Origin: Desulfopila sp. IMCC35006
Lineage (GTDB): Bacteria > Desulfobacterota > Desulfobulbia > Desulfobulbales > Desulfocapsaceae
DNA length: 64,000 nucleotides
Direction of reading: 5' to 3'
Assembly (NCBI RefSeq): GCF_005116645.1
Contig: NZ_SWCM01000004.1
Location: forward strand, 186,001-250,000
Every line of letters starts with the position of its first letter. Within the stretch, counting starts at the first letter, position 1. Below, piece by piece: positions 27,373 to 37,327 of the stretch. The position numbers were made by a program, and so were the translations under genes. The notes beneath the pieces are model-generated. The model ran no database searches. It saw nothing but the letters and a program-made list of their open reading frames with translations, and had not been told where the DNA came from.

Positions 27373-28974
27373 TCAACCTTCCCGGCGGGGGCCCTTTTTA
27401 TCGAAAAAATTTCCTGACCTGTGGGAAGGTTCCTGGGGTGGCGGGTACACGACCAGATGACGCGTGGGCTCCATCCCGACGCTGGTCGATTCAAGTCCAC
27501 AGCTTGAAATCAGACGGTGCTGAACCTTGCGCAGTGCCGGGCGCCGGGGGGTAAGAGCGACCTCAAGGCCCTCGTCCATGACGCGCTGCATTGCCGCCCT
27601 GGTTTCCTGGAGTGCCTGCTCTATATCCTGTTGATCGATTCCGGGCACGAAGTTGAACAGTCGCACCAGCAGGCGCCGGATCTCGGACGTGGTATTTCTC
27701 TTCAGCAGATGGACCGATGCCGCCGTCGACTGCGAGAGACGCTTGAAAGCTGGATCGTGATTGCGGGAACGTAAAGCGAGAATCAAATCGGCCTTTTCCG
27801 CCTTGACGCCTATGCGCAGGTTCAGGCCAAGGTCTCGGGTCACCCGCTCGACCAGATCCCGGTTGACTCGGTGGAGGTGAATCCGGGGAGGCCCGGCGGT
27901 AAGAGCATTCCTGTTTTTTACCACAGGCGGCTGTATGGTCGAGGGGGCTGGTTCTTCTTGGTGTTCTACAATTTCTATGTCGCCTTTTTCACCACATTTT
28001 CGAGATTCGCAGTGCGGCAGGAGGCCGCGCAGGATGGTATCAACAGCCTGTGCTGTATCCCTGTGTACCAGAACTTCGTTGCGATCCACCATCTCGATCA
28101 GGATTTCAAACGTCGGCGGAGCCCTGCGTTCATTCACGGTCTTGGTGGTTCCGCGTCGCCGAGCTTCCTCGTCGCCTAAAATAACCGTCTGCACCCCACC
28201 GACCAGATCGGCAAGAATCGGGTTCATCACCAGGTTTTCCAGGCTATTGCCATGGGCGGTACCGATGAGCTGCACCCCACGCTCGGCTATGGTGCGAGCG
28301 GCGGCCGCCTCTGATTCGGTCCCTATCTCGTCAACAATAATGACTTCCGGCATATGATTTTCCACCGCCTCGATCATTACCGCATGCTGGTGGTCGGGAC
28401 GTGGCACCTGCATACGCCTGGCCTTGCCGATGCCCGGATGCGGGATATCTCCATCCCCAGCAATCTCATTGGATGTGTCGATGACAATAACACGCTTGGC
28501 GAAATCGTCGGCCAGTACCCGGGCCATTTCCCGCAATTTGGTTGTCTTGCCAACTCCCGGCCTGCCGAGAAGCAGAAGGTTCTTGCCCGTTTCGAGCAGG
28601 TCACGGAGAATCTCTATGGTTCCATAAATAGCCCGCCCCACGCGCAGGGTCAGACCGATAATCTGCCCCTTACGGTTCCTGATCGCCGAGATCCGATGCA
28701 GGGTCCGTTCAATTCCGGCCCGGTTGTCATCGGTAAAGTCGCCAATAAGGCCGAGGGTATGCGTAAGATCATCATGATTGACCGGATACTCGCTCAGCCG
28801 GACAACCTGATCGGGGAAACGTGCTTCCGCGGGTCTCCCCAGATCCATGATGACTTCAAGGAGCATGTCCACCCGCATGGCAAGCAGGGCAGCCTGGAGA
28901 TTGGCGGGGAGGACGGCAACCAGCAGGTGGGCGTCCTCAACGGTCGCGGGATTAATGGTTTTTCGGTGCGTCAT
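27373..28974 (-). CDS. AAA ATPase with R3H-like C-terminus (Ycf45/SpoIIIAA-like)
   Basis: A 533-aa protein. The ATPase is in the middle, with P-loop [20 protein letters not shown] near residue 135 and Walker [37 protein letters not shown], typical of the Ycf45/SpoIIIAA branch, follows. The C-terminal 150 residues include an R3H-like nucleic-acid-binding region ([20 protein letters not shown], then [10 protein letters not shown]). Expected in the cytoplasm; the biological role of this family is not settled. ATG 28974 has AAGGAG six bases upstream and is preferred to a longer frame. Confidence 0.83.
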   Translation of the reverse strand: MTHRKTINPATVEDAHLLVAVLPANLQAALLAMRVDMLLEVIMDLGRPAEARFPDQVVRLSEYPVNHDDLTHTLGLIGDFTDDNRAGIERTLHRISAIRNRKGQIIGLTLRVGRAIYGTIEILRDLLETGKNLLLLGRPGVGKTTKLREMARVLADDFAKRVIVIDTSNEIAGDGDIPHPGIGKARRMQVPRPDHQHAVMIEAVENHMPEVIIVDEIGTESEAAAARTIAERGVQLIGTAHGNSLENLVMNPILADLVGGVQTVILGDEEARRRGTTKTVNERRAPPTFEILIEMVDRNEVLVHRDTAQAVDTILRGLLPHCESRKCGEKGDIEIVEHQEEPAPSTIQPPVVKNRNALTAGPPRIHLHRVNRDLVERVTRDLGLNLRIGVKAEKADLILALRSRNHDPAFKRLSQSTAASVHLLKRNTTSEIRRLLVRLFNFVPGIDQQDIEQALQETRAAMQRVMDEGLEVALTPRRPALRKVQHRLISSCGLESTSVGMEPTRHLVVYPPPQEPSHRSGNFFDKKGPRREG

Positions 28975-29240
28975 GATTGGCTCCTTGTCGGACCCTTCGA
29001 TTTTATAAAGTACCTTCAGCAGGAGATCCCTTTGTTTCGTGACTGTTTTCAGTAATCTCTTCGACAAAAGATAAGACATCTTGATTGCTCATGCCTGTCC
29101 CCACTCACCGTCGGAGGATCTTCATGCCCGAAGGCCTCCAATTCGTTCCGTCTCAGCCTGGTAATATCTCCTGACTTCCGGTTTTTGAGGTTTCTGCTGT
29201 TCAGCAACAGGGAAATCGAGCCATAATCGCCATTTTTTTG
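28975..29240. other. Gene-free region upstream of the AAA/R3H gene
   Basis: It holds the leader of the ATPase gene. No further gene or strong signal is seen before the palindromic element at about 29241. Confidence 0.4.
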
Positions 29241-29397
29241 TGTCAGCCTGCCGGAATGGAAGGGTGTGAGCTGTTCGTTTTTCGGGTCTCTGCAGCCATG
29301 GACGGCTGCAGCGAAGCCCCCAGGGATGGGTTTACGGCGTCCCGGGAAACGAACAGCTCACATCCTGGTTCAGTAGCTGAACATTAAGGGTAATCAG
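29241..29397 (+). mobile_element. MITE-like palindromic element, core inverted relative to its ends
   Basis: The right end CCTGGTTCAGTAGCTGAACA followed by TTAAGGGTAATCAG is the inverse of the left end of the copy at 39468. The left side, GGAATGGAAGGGTGTGAGCT, matches the inverse of that copy's right side. The core (GGCTGCAGCGAAGCCCCCAG, GGGATGGGTTTACGGCGTCC) nevertheless has the same orientation in both. A-T-run-GTG flanks both sides (29232-29242 with 7 T; 29398 onward with 10 T), a possible slipped target duplication. The outermost left end is degenerate. Confidence 0.7.
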
Positions 29398-29592
29398 ATT
29401 TTTTTTTTGTGACTAATTGATAACGAAAACGGCGGTGATTACTCTATCATCGTTCCCGAGACCATCATATTCTTTTAATGTTATCTCAGGGTGTTGTTAA
29501 GCTGATTCGGTTCAGAATCGATTGTATTCAGGCACCCCGAACCGGCATGATCGATCTCCACGGAACACACATCAATACAGGGAGTAAACACC

Positions 29593-29721
29593 ATGCACAA
29601 AGAACAAAGAAGCAACAGGGAAGGAAAGAAAAAAGCGGCGATGTCAATAAAAGAAAAAAGAGCTGCTAAAAAATTAAAAAAAGAGCATAAAAATATCCTG
29701 GATATCGACAAATCCCATTAA
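29593..29721 (+). CDS. 42-aa highly basic small protein
   Basis: The reading frame gives MHKEQRSNREGKKKAAMSIK followed by EKRAAKKLKKEHKNILDIDK and SH. About a third of the residues are Lys or Arg and there is no cysteine. GGGAG lies eight bases before the ATG. Its opening resembles small KEQRSN-type proteins I recall from many proteobacterial genomes; that memory is the only family evidence. Function unknown; nucleic-acid or ribosome association would suit the charge but is speculative. A longer overlapping frame from 29478 lacks a comparable ribosome site. Confidence 0.6.
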   Translation: MHKEQRSNREGKKKAAMSIKEKRAAKKLKKEHKNILDIDKSH

Positions 29722-30112
29722 AATCAGCACAGGTCGATCGCCAAGGAGAAAAGTACTATGTAATATCCAGATCTGCCAATATCTGCCCCGCTCAATCCCG
29801 ATCTGAGCTGTACGCTTTCGTTTTGGGGTTAAGTCATGGGGCATTGCGCTCCCCCTTCTCCGACCAACTGGCTGTGCCAACGTGGAAAAAGGATCTTCCA
29901 GATTGCAGTTTATGGCCAGAACATCCAAGGAGGAGCCTCCTTAAGCTTCAATGGCGGAATGAATAATTGTATCGCGCGTGAGAACGAAAACCTGTAATAA
30001 GCAGAGGCTGTAGTTTTGATCGTTTATAGCGTGCTCATGCCTGCAGGCAAAATGCATTTCGCCATGGAGCTCCTCCTCTTCCAGACACAGAAGCTTGGCT
30101 TCAATAAGCGCC
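29722..30112. other. Gene-free stretch with a small perfect hairpin
   Basis: No gene is supported. AAGGAGGAGCCTCCTT at 29927-29942 is a perfect inverted repeat (7-bp arms). AAGGAG followed by ATG TAA near 29743-29763 looks like an abandoned or minimal start-stop site. Confidence 0.4.
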
Positions 30113-30251
30113 TCTCAGAGGGATACAAGATGCTCGTTGCATGAGTGTTCCGCACCCGGATGGCTGCGGTCAAGCCCCCAGGGATGGGTTTATGGCGTCC
30201 CGTGCAAAGCTCACCTCTTCTCCCCCTATAGCTGAGGTTTTGTGGTAATCA
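30113..30251 (+). repeat. Partly decayed palindromic element upstream of terC
   Basis: The core GGATGGCTGCGGTCAAGCCC, GGGATGGGTTTATGGCGTCC and the right end GCTGAGGTTTTGTGGTAATC are retained. The left end beyond CAGAGGGATA is divergent and no target duplication is evident. The right end lies 22 bp from the terC start, so the terC leader or promoter overlaps or adjoins it. Confidence 0.7.
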
Positions 30252-30273
30252 TAATCAGGAAATAAATTACACT

Positions 30274-30882
30274 ATGTTTTCACCGTCTGAAATGTATGCA
30301 CTGCTGCAGGTGCTGATGGCCGATCTCGCTCTGGCTGGAGATAATGCAATAGTCGTTGGATTGGTTGCGGCATCTGTGCCAAGGCATTCACGAAAAAAAG
30401 TTATTATCATGGGCATAGTTCTGGCCGCTGTGCTGCGGATAATATTTTCTTTTGGCGCAGTTGAATTACTTCAGATAATTGGTCTGATGCTGGCAGGCGG
30501 GCTGCTTCTGCTCTGGGTAGGATGGAAATTATGGCGTGAAATCAGATGTTTCAGCGAAGAACCGGGACAGGAAACTCTATCCGACAGTGCAGATACTCCT
30601 TCCAAAACCTTTGGTGCGGCAGTGTCTCAGATAGTGGTAGCCGACCTGTCAATGTCTTTAGATAATGTGCTTGCTGTCGCAGGCGCGGCCCGGCATCACC
30701 TCTGGGTGTTGGTGGTGGGCCTGGCGCTGTCGGTTGCTCTTATGGGGCTGGCATCAACCCTTATAGCTGATCTGCTGAAGCGATACCATTGGATCGCTTA
30801 CATCGGAATAGTCGTTATATTTTATATAGCGGGAACTATGATCTGGGAAGGTGCACATCAGGTCTATGCACATGTCATATGA
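30274..30882 (+). CDS. TerC-family integral membrane protein (YjbE type)
   Basis: A 202-aa membrane protein with about six or seven hydrophobic segments. Two related halves each carry an acidic motif: LMADLALAGDNAIVVGL near residue 15 and VVADLSMSLDNVLAVAG near residue 120. These D...DN motifs define the TerC fold, which is linked to metal ion (Mn2+) efflux and metalation of secreted enzymes. No Mn riboswitch is visible upstream; the space is occupied by a decayed repeat. The ion handled is not established here. Confidence 0.87.
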   Translation: MFSPSEMYALLQVLMADLALAGDNAIVVGLVAASVPRHSRKKVIIMGIVLAAVLRIIFSFGAVELLQIIGLMLAGGLLLLWVGWKLWREIRCFSEEPGQETLSDSADTPSKTFGAAVSQIVVADLSMSLDNVLAVAGAARHHLWVLVVGLALSVALMGLASTLIADLLKRYHWIAYIGIVVIFYIAGTMIWEGAHQVYAHVI

Positions 30883-30930
30883 TTCGTTAGTCACGACTCG
30901 CCGGAAAAACTCAGTAACAGCAATCACAAC

Positions 30931-30950
30931 GCCTGCTGCCTGCAGCAGGC
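30931..30950. terminator. Strong hairpin after terC
   Basis: GCCTGCTGCCTGCAGCAGGC is a perfect inverted repeat with 9-bp arms, 49 bp after the terC stop. No T-run follows, so it may slow or attenuate transcription into the next small gene rather than end it. Confidence 0.45.
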
Positions 30951-30973
30951 AAGAACGATATTTGAGGTCTCGT

Positions 30974-31270
30974 ATGAATTCGTATTATTTTCGTCTTGAA
31001 GTCGAACCGCAGGTTGAAAATCCTGTTATTGCCCACGTTTCAAGGGCAGTCGCTCATGCATGGGTTTTGTCAGCCGATATAGATGAAGCAAGAAATGTCG
31101 CATTTCGATTTCTTAAGTCTGATCATTGGGAGGTCACAGAGGAAAAGGATGCTTATTTACTCACTCCGGAGCGGATAGATGAACTAAAAACTGAAGAATT
31201 GTCGCATTATCAAGCAGCTCAATCAGAAGGAATACACGTGAAGTTTTATTACTGGCATAGGTCTGAATGA
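30974..31270 (+). CDS. Conserved-looking hypothetical protein, 98 aa
   Basis: A soluble 98-aa protein beginning MNSYYFRLEVEPQVENPVIA and ending EGIHVKFYYWHRSE. It has no membrane segment, signal or cysteine. The composition is ordinary, and GAGG lies at a suitable distance from ATG 30974; the frame continues upstream but that part overlaps the terC end and a hairpin. I do not recognise the family. It follows terC on the same strand with the hairpin between them. Confidence 0.6.
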   Translation: MNSYYFRLEVEPQVENPVIAHVSRAVAHAWVLSADIDEARNVAFRFLKSDHWEVTEEKDAYLLTPERIDELKTEELSHYQAAQSEGIHVKFYYWHRSE

Positions 31271-31501
31271 TAAAGTGTCACGTGTTTCGGCGTAACAAAC
31301 CAAAGATCGGGTCAGACTGAGGGAGGCACTCGCCCCCACCGCAGGTCATTTTTTGATCTGATCTGGCAATCATAAGCGCCCCTGGTTGCCCTCCCAATGT
31401 ATCAGTATTCGGATATTCCGGCGCATCTGCTTTTATCGCGAAATATAAAAAGCTGACAGGAGGAACCCGCAAGTAACAAGGGATTGCTCAACCATTTCTT
31501 T

Positions 31502-32119
31502 TCAACCAGGCATCCCCGGTATGATTAAGGACGCCGCAATCATCCACATGGTGCCCCAGACCAACGTATCGAGAATCCGCCATGATATTGGTTTTCTAAA
31601 GAAGGGTGCAAGCATCTGTCCGCCAAGACTGAGACAGATAAACCACAGTGTCGAAGCAGAGACAGCCCCGGCCAGGAACAATACGCGATTTTCGCCATGA
31701 AACCGGCTGCTGATGCTCCCGAGAAGAATAACCGTATCCAAATAAAAATGCGGGTTAAGGAGTGTCACTGCCAGGGTTGCCAGGACGGCAGCGCCCAAAG
31801 AATGCACAGTCGAATCACTTGCCTCAAGACTCCCGCCCTTTATGGCAGAGCGAAGAGAGCTACAGCCATAGACAAAGAGAAATCCTGCCCCACCCCATGC
31901 GACCCACTGCGCTAAAACCGGATTGGCGGACACCTTTCCACCGATGCCGGCAACTCCAGCGGTTATAAAGATGGCATCGCAAAGAATGCATATAAGGGCA
32001 ACAATGACGTGGTGATTGCCACGAACTCCCTGAGATAAGACAAAGGCGTTCTGCGCACCTATGGCCACAATCAGTCCTCCACCTGCCCCAAACCCCTGGA
32101 TAAAAGGTGCTATCATCAT
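31502..32119 (-). CDS. argO: LysE/ArgO-family amino-acid exporter
   Basis: A 205-aa inner-membrane protein with about six TM segments. The opening FIQGFGAGGGLIVAIGAQNA followed by FVLSQGVRGNHH is the LysE/ArgO signature, with VTLLNPHFYLDTVILLGSIS in the middle. The family exports L-arginine and/or L-lysine. ATG 32119 has GGGGGAA upstream; a TTG at 32137 is less likely. It is divergent from an ArgP regulator gene, the arrangement known from E. coli argP-argO control. Confidence 0.9.
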   Translation of the reverse strand: MMIAPFIQGFGAGGGLIVAIGAQNAFVLSQGVRGNHHVIVALICILCDAIFITAGVAGIGGKVSANPVLAQWVAWGGAGFLFVYGCSSLRSAIKGGSLEASDSTVHSLGAAVLATLAVTLLNPHFYLDTVILLGSISSRFHGENRVLFLAGAVSASTLWFICLSLGGQMLAPFFRKPISWRILDTLVWGTMWMIAASLIIPGMPG

Positions 32120-32227
32120 TCGTTTTATTTCCCCCAATAGTGTTTACTTGAGAAAATAGGCGAGATAGCTTACAAAGTAAAATTAATTGTTTTCATATCA
32201 CATTAATATCTCTAATAGCAGAGGGTC

Positions 32228-33118
32228 ATGTTTGATTATAAGCTCCTCGAAGCATTGGCCCTTGTGGCCGAGGGTGGCGGATTTGACAAAGCGGCGCAGA
32301 CACTGAATATCACTCAATCAGCAGTCTCTCAACGGGTAAAACTGCTGGAAGAGCAGATGGGGCAGATCCTGGTTGCGCGCACCACACCCCCCCGGCTTAC
32401 CCCGGCTGGTCGTAATCTCTCCAAACACTATCTGCAGGTCAAGCGGCTGGAGGACGATCTACTCGGAGAAATGACCCTGCAGGTCGACAAAAGCTACACA
32501 TCGATAGCAGTGGCTCTCAATGCTGACAGTCTTGCCACCTGGTTTCTTGATGCAATCCAATCTTTTGTCAAAGAGAATGGTGTCTTGCTGGATATTAGAG
32601 TCGATGATCAGGAACAGACCCACCAGCTGCTCAAAGACGGTGATGTTGTGGGATGCATCAGCACCAAGGAGCAGCCCCTGCAGGGTTGCAGAATCGACTA
32701 CCTGGGGCAGATGCAATACCATATGTTTGCCACTCCGGAATTTGCAGATAAATGGTTTCCATCTGGACTCACCATTGCTGATGTTTGCGGTGCCCCTGCT
32801 ATTATTTTTAACCGCAAGGACGAATTACACAATAAACTCTTCCAGCTTGTCCTCGGACAAACACCTGACTCCATACGAACCAATTATGTGCCATCGGCTG
32901 AAAAATTCGTCGATTTCATTGCCATGGGCCTTGGTTACGGAATGTTACCACGGCAGCAGAGCAAGCCTTTTACTGGCAACGGTCGGTTTGTCGATTTGGC
33001 CCCGGGTCACAGTATCCCCGTGAAACTCTATTGGCATTGCTGGAACTTGAAATCAAAGCTGCTGGTCAAGTTTACCAAGCAACTCATCCTCGGCGCCAAA
33101 GCGCTGCTGGATGCGTAG
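32228..33118 (+). CDS. argP: LysR-family regulator ArgP (IciA)
   Basis: A 296-aa LysR-type regulator. The winged helix-turn-helix is at the N-terminus (LLEALALVAEGGGFDKAAQT, then LNITQSAVSQRVKLLE), followed by a linker and effector domain with KEQPLQGCRIDYLGQMQYHM and GLGYGMLPRQQS, typical of ArgP. ArgP activates argO in response to Arg and is affected by Lys. The 108-bp divergent gap should contain its binding site. GGGT precedes the ATG. Confidence 0.9.
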   Translation: MFDYKLLEALALVAEGGGFDKAAQTLNITQSAVSQRVKLLEEQMGQILVARTTPPRLTPAGRNLSKHYLQVKRLEDDLLGEMTLQVDKSYTSIAVALNADSLATWFLDAIQSFVKENGVLLDIRVDDQEQTHQLLKDGDVVGCISTKEQPLQGCRIDYLGQMQYHMFATPEFADKWFPSGLTIADVCGAPAIIFNRKDELHNKLFQLVLGQTPDSIRTNYVPSAEKFVDFIAMGLGYGMLPRQQSKPFTGNGRFVDLAPGHSIPVKLYWHCWNLKSKLLVKFTKQLILGAKALLDA

Positions 33119-33584
33119 GTGTTGCAATTGGACAGCGTGTTAATCCAGCGCAAGTGTCATTTCGCCCCCGTCGCCAAAGTTTCGCTATGTTGCTGGTACC
33201 AACGTCGCATCTCCTCACAATATTAGCTCGCTGAAAGATGCAAAAAGATTCGCCGTCCACGAACCTTTTTGCCATGTCGCCGGCTGTGTCGTTTTCATGC
33301 AGTATCACCATCAATTGTGATCGGGATGTGCAGAATTTTCCAGGCTATTTTCAGCCCATTTCTTTAATATCCACCTTTTCAACCGACCCCAGTGTCTGCC
33401 CACGTCACCTCAAAGGGATGTCAATCTTGCAGATAAAGAGTTTTTCCATTCCATACATGGTATCTTCAGGTTAAAAGGGTTGACCCAATCCTTTCAACCT
33501 GATTTGATTTTTCAGAGAAGTGCGTCTACATCAAAGAAATTGCTTACTCTTGTAATATGGATGAGGTTATTGGGCTTTTTATTA
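33119..33584. other. Gene-free stretch downstream of argP
   Basis: About 465 bases without a supported gene. Short frames occur, and one (ISSLKDAKRFAV and following) distantly recalls a periplasmic binding protein fragment, but it is too short and broken to call. Confidence 0.4.
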
Positions 33585-33756
33585 TGTGATTACCACTAAA
33601 GTTCAGCTTGGAAGGTCCAGAGGGATATGAGGTGCCCTTTGCACGGGTGTTCCGCAGCCTGGATGGCTGCGGTCAAGCCCCCAGGGATGGGTTTATGGCG
33701 TCCCGTGCAAAGAGCACCTCATATCCCCCTCTAGCTGAGGTTTAGTGGTAATCACA
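33585..33756 (+). mobile_element. MITE-like palindromic element, perfect 10-bp target duplication
   Basis: 172 bp, TGTGATTACCACTAAAGTTC to GAGGTTTAGTGGTAATCACA, with arms GATATGAGGTGCCCTTTGCA and GCAAAGAGCACCTCATATCC. TTTTATTATG occurs at 33577-33586 and 33757-33766, an exact 10-bp direct repeat whose left copy overlaps the first bases of the end. It lies 61 bp before the CoA transferase start. Confidence 0.87.
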
Positions 33757-33817
33757 TTTTATTATGGCAATATGCCACAACACCTCATTTCCTATACAGT
33801 CACAAAGGAGAACAGTT

Positions 33818-35821
33818 ATGACAGAAAAAGAAAATAAACAGAGCATGCAACATCCCATGCTTTCTTCCCTGACTCCTATGCGGATGAAAAAAGGCAAAGT
33901 GGTTTCCGCGGAAGAGGCCGTCAGGGTAATACGGGACGGCGATACGGTGGCTACCGGCGGCTTTGTAGGGATCGGTTTTGCCGAAGAAATCGCGATCCGA
34001 TTGGAAGAATATTTTCTGGAAAACGGGCACCCCAGGGATCTGACCCTGATGTACGCTGCCGGGCAGGGAGACGGTGGAGCAAGAGGCCTGAATCATCTGG
34101 GACATGAGGGACTGGTCCGCCGGGTGATCGGAGGCCACTGGGGATTGGTTCCCAAATTACAGAAACTGGCCATAGAGAATAAAATAGAAGCCTACAATCT
34201 GCCCCAGGGCGTGATTTCCCATATGTTCCGGGATATTGCCGCACATAGACCCAGAACTATTACAGCTGTCGGCCTGGGTACATTTGTCGACCCCAGAAAA
34301 GACGGTGGTAAAATCAATGATATTACCCATGATGAGATTGTCGAACTCATCCGTTTTGACGATCAGGACTATCTGGCCTATAAAACCCTGCCCATCAATG
34401 TGGCTATCCTTCGAGGAACCACTGCGGATACGGATGGGAATATCACCATGGAAAAAGAAGCCTTGATTCTGGAAGCCCTGGCCATTGCCACAGCCGCCAA
34501 AAATTCGGGCGGTTTTGTCATTGTGCAGGTGGAACGTATTGCCGACCGGGGTAGCCTCAACCCCCGGCTGGTTAAAATTCCGGGTATATTAGTGGACTGT
34601 ATTGTGCTGTCCAGACCGGAAAATCACTGGCAGACCTTTGGCGAAGCCTATAGCCCCGCCTTCAGCAGTGAAATCCGCGTTCCCATGCAATCTGTTGCCC
34701 TGATGAAAATGACCGATAGAAAAATTATCGCCCGCCGGGCCGCCTTTGAGTTACGGCCCAACAGTGTGGTCAACCTGGGCATCGGTATGCCCGAAGGCAT
34801 TGCCAGCGTGGCCAATGAAGAGAAAATCCTGGAGTTCCTGACCCTGACGGCAGAGCCCGGAGTTATTGGCGGACTGCCTGCGGGCGGACTTAATTTCGGG
34901 GCCGCCAGCAATACGGAGGCAATCATCGATCAACCCAGCCAGTTTGATTTATATGACGGAGGGGGACTGGATCTGGCTTTTCTGGGACTTGCCCAGACAG
35001 ATAAACAAGGGAACCTCAATGTTAGCAAGTTCGGTCCCCGACTCGCCGGGGCCGGGGGCTTTATCAATATCAGCCAGAATGCCAAAAAGGTGATTTTTGT
35101 CGGCACCTTTACCGCCGGCGGGCTGAAGGTTTCCGTCAAAGAAAATAAACTCTGCATAGAACAGGAAGGCAAAGTAAGAAAATTTGTCGATCAGGTGGAG
35201 CATGTCACTTTCAGCGGAGAATATGCGGTACAAAAAGGCCAGGAGGTGCTGTACATCACCGAAAGGGCTGTGTTCCGACTGACCGGAGCCGGCATGGAAC
35301 TGCTGGAAATCGCTCCAGGAATAGATCTGGAAAAAGATATTCTTGCGCAGATGGATTTTCCCCCGGTCATGCGAAAAAAACCCCGTATCATGGATGAAAG
35401 AATTTTCCGGGACGATCCGATGGGACTGAAGGAAGATCTGTTGAATCTGACCCTTGAAGAACGGATCACCTATCATCCGGCAGAAAATATTTTTTATGTC
35501 AATTTTGAAAATTACCTGGTGAAAAACAGTGACGACGTAAGGGACATTGAGGATGCTGTGGGCAATATCCTCCGACCTCTTGGCAAAAAGGTTTTTACCA
35601 TCGTCAATTACGACAATTTCACCATTTACCCTGAAATCATTGACGAATATACGACCATGGTCCGCCGGCTGATGGATAACTATTATACCGGTGTCACCCG
35701 TTACACCACCAGCACCTTTCTGCGGATGAAGCTGGGGGATGCCTTACAGAAACGAAATGTCGCACCCCATATCTATGAGACAAGAGACGAGGCGCAGAAA
35801 GCTCTGGGAAAAACGGTTTAA
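33818..35821 (+). CDS. Family I acyl-CoA:acetate CoA transferase with C-terminal extension
   Basis: A 667-aa protein. Residues about 25-525 form the two fused alpha and beta halves of family I CoA transferases ([20 protein letters not shown] and [11 protein letters not shown]). The catalytic glutamate is probably that in [19 protein letters not shown]. Relatives include propionate or acetate CoA transferases (YdiF/Pct), usually about 520-530 aa. Here about 120 further residues ([20 protein letters not shown] ... [10 protein letters not shown]) form an extra domain. GGAGAAC precedes the ATG. It moves CoA between acyl-CoA and acetate in fermentation or fatty-acid use; the substrate is unproven. 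Confidence 0.87.
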   Translation: MTEKENKQSMQHPMLSSLTPMRMKKGKVVSAEEAVRVIRDGDTVATGGFVGIGFAEEIAIRLEEYFLENGHPRDLTLMYAAGQGDGGARGLNHLGHEGLVRRVIGGHWGLVPKLQKLAIENKIEAYNLPQGVISHMFRDIAAHRPRTITAVGLGTFVDPRKDGGKINDITHDEIVELIRFDDQDYLAYKTLPINVAILRGTTADTDGNITMEKEALILEALAIATAAKNSGGFVIVQVERIADRGSLNPRLVKIPGILVDCIVLSRPENHWQTFGEAYSPAFSSEIRVPMQSVALMKMTDRKIIARRAAFELRPNSVVNLGIGMPEGIASVANEEKILEFLTLTAEPGVIGGLPAGGLNFGAASNTEAIIDQPSQFDLYDGGGLDLAFLGLAQTDKQGNLNVSKFGPRLAGAGGFINISQNAKKVIFVGTFTAGGLKVSVKENKLCIEQEGKVRKFVDQVEHVTFSGEYAVQKGQEVLYITERAVFRLTGAGMELLEIAPGIDLEKDILAQMDFPPVMRKKPRIMDERIFRDDPMGLKEDLLNLTLEERITYHPAENIFYVNFENYLVKNSDDVRDIEDAVGNILRPLGKKVFTIVNYDNFTIYPEIIDEYTTMVRRLMDNYYTGVTRYTTSTFLRMKLGDALQKRNVAPHIYETRDEAQKALGKTV

Positions 35822-35912
35822 AGAGTACTACGCCCGAACCGTTGAAATGTTATCGGGTACTTTAAAGCAGTTCCATGACACAACGGGCATAATTGATCGG
35901 AAAGTTGCATTT

Positions 35913-35929
35913 GGGGGCGCAACGCCCCC
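35913..35929. terminator. Stable GC hairpin after the CoA transferase gene
   Basis: GGGGGCG-CAA-CGCCCCC, 7-bp arms with a 3-base loop, about 90 bases after the stop. It lacks a T-run, so it could be either a terminator or an mRNA-end stabiliser. Confidence 0.45.
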
Positions 35930-36025
35930 TTGGCACCTGGGATCCCATGTTATTGCAGCAAGTGTCGTCCATAATGTTCATGTGGGTCTGGCATGGAACC
36001 ATGCAGCCGCAGGATGACAAGCAAC

Positions 36026-36076
36026 AACCCCGAATTTTGACACAATATTTTTATGTTGCGTCTCATGTTCGGGGTT
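36026..36076. terminator. Inverted repeat between convergent genes
   Basis: AACCCCGAA (36026-36034) and TTCGGGGTT (36068-36076) are exact inverse copies, with T-rich sequence on the plus strand afterwards (TTGGTATTTTGGTTTTTTC). It serves the plus-strand CoA transferase side best. Confidence 0.5.
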
Positions 36077-36187
36077 TTGGTATTTTGGTTTTTTCAGCAC
36101 ACGGCTATTCTGGTTTACTCTTTTAATCAAAGGATTTGATCTGCCGGACCGTAGTATTCGCGAGATACATGCTTCCCAGCGCATTGC

Positions 36188-37327
36188 TTACTCGTGCGGA
36201 GTGAGCCGAAGCAGGCGACCACCTTCTTCATCCTCCAGAACCCATATTGCACCATCCGGTCCCTGCTCAACCTCTCTTATACGTTTGCCCATGGCAAAAC
36301 GTTCGACCTCCTCGGCCCGGTCACCCTCTATCCTGATCCGTACCAGTGATTGTGATCTGAGCCCGCCGACAAAGGCATTACCCTGCCACGCTGGGAACAT
36401 GGAGCCGTCGTATATGATCAGACCTGAGGGTGCAACCGTTGGCACCCAGTAGACCTCCGGTGCATTGAATTCTGGTCGCGTATCATGATCCGGAATTGGC
36501 ATACCGGAGTATTGATCGCCCCAGGATACGATTGGCCAGCCGTAATTGTCTCCACCAAGAGTCAGGTTGAATTCATCACCGTGCCTGGGGCCCATTTCGT
36601 GTGTCCACAGTCTGCCCTGTTGGTCAAAAGCAATGCCAAGCAGATTGCGATGACCGAGAGACCAGAAGGTTTTTGCCAGTTCTCCCCTGTCCTGAAACGG
36701 ATTGTCAGATGGCACCGATCCGTCTGCGTTGAGCCTGATGACCTTGCCGAGATTTTGTTCCCAGCTCTGGGCGGGGCTCTGTTTTTGCCGCTCGCCGGAA
36801 GTGATGAATAAATGTCCATCCGGACTGAATGCCAACCGGTGAGAGTAATGGCCGCTACCGGAGACTTTAGGCTGTTGCCGCCAGATGACTTCAAAATTTT
36901 TCAATTCTGGTTGGGCAGATGCAGGACGGAATTGAGCCCGGGCAACGGCTGCTCCCCTGTTTCCGGACGCATCCTGCTCGGCATAAGACAGATATATCCA
37001 GTTGTTATCCCTGTATTGAGGATGGAGAATGATATCCCCCAGACCTCCCTGACCGCCATACGCTACCTTGGGTACACCTTTGACAGGCACCCTGGAACGG
37101 TCATCCAGATGCACCTGAAGTAAAGTACCGGATTTTTCAGTCACCAGGAGGTCTCCATCCGGTAAAAAAGTCATCGCCCAGGGTTCATTGAATGCGCCAA
37201 AACTCTCGGAGAGGAGCTTTGAACCTGCGTTACCGGTAATCGTGTTACCAGCGGATCCACCATAAGTGCTGCAGGAAAGCAGGAGCAATAACAGAGACAG
37301 ATAACTTGTTAAACGTAACGACCGCAT
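36188..37327 (-). CDS. PQQ-type sugar dehydrogenase / glucose-sorbosone dehydrogenase-like lipoprotein
   Basis: A 379-aa protein with a lipobox (LLLLLLSC, Cys about 19). The six-bladed beta-propeller of soluble aldose dehydrogenases (YliI/Asd) is seen in [80 protein letters not shown] and [13 protein letters not shown]. The family oxidises sugars in the periplasm with PQQ when PQQ is available. No PQQ biosynthesis gene is visible here, so the enzyme may depend on external PQQ or have another role. ATG 37327 is used because GTGGAGAGA lies upstream; the GTG at 37339 is an alternative. Confidence 0.86.
   Translation of the reverse strand: MRSLRLTSYLSLLLLLLSCSTYGGSAGNTITGNAGSKLLSESFGAFNEPWAMTFLPDGDLLVTEKSGTLLQVHLDDRSRVPVKGVPKVAYGGQGGLGDIILHPQYRDNNWIYLSYAEQDASGNRGAAVARAQFRPASAQPELKNFEVIWRQQPKVSGSGHYSHRLAFSPDGHLFITSGERQKQSPAQSWEQNLGKVIRLNADGSVPSDNPFQDRGELAKTFWSLGHRNLLGIAFDQQGRLWTHEMGPRHGDEFNLTLGGDNYGWPIVSWGDQYSGMPIPDHDTRPEFNAPEVYWVPTVAPSGLIIYDGSMFPAWQGNAFVGGLRSQSLVRIRIEGDRAEEVERFAMGKRIREVEQGPDGAIWVLEDEEGGRLLRLTPHE

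Noticed and set aside
27321-27500. N-terminal extension of the broken GGDEF gene back to 27500
   Set aside because: Most of it (from 27373) overlaps the 3' end of the AAA/R3H gene in another frame and is explained as its shadow; an ATG at 27320 is a sufficient start.
30113-30273. Manganese (yybP-ykoY) riboswitch before the TerC gene
   Set aside because: The sequence is a decayed copy of the palindromic element and lacks the riboswitch's conserved loops.
31278-31472. 64-codon minus-strand frame between the 98-aa gene and argO
   Set aside because: No ribosome site, motif or protein-like composition.
33119-33584. Decayed binding-protein gene after argP (ISSLKDAKRFAV text)
   Set aside because: The similarity is a dozen residues at most and the frame is broken; I cannot support a pseudogene call.
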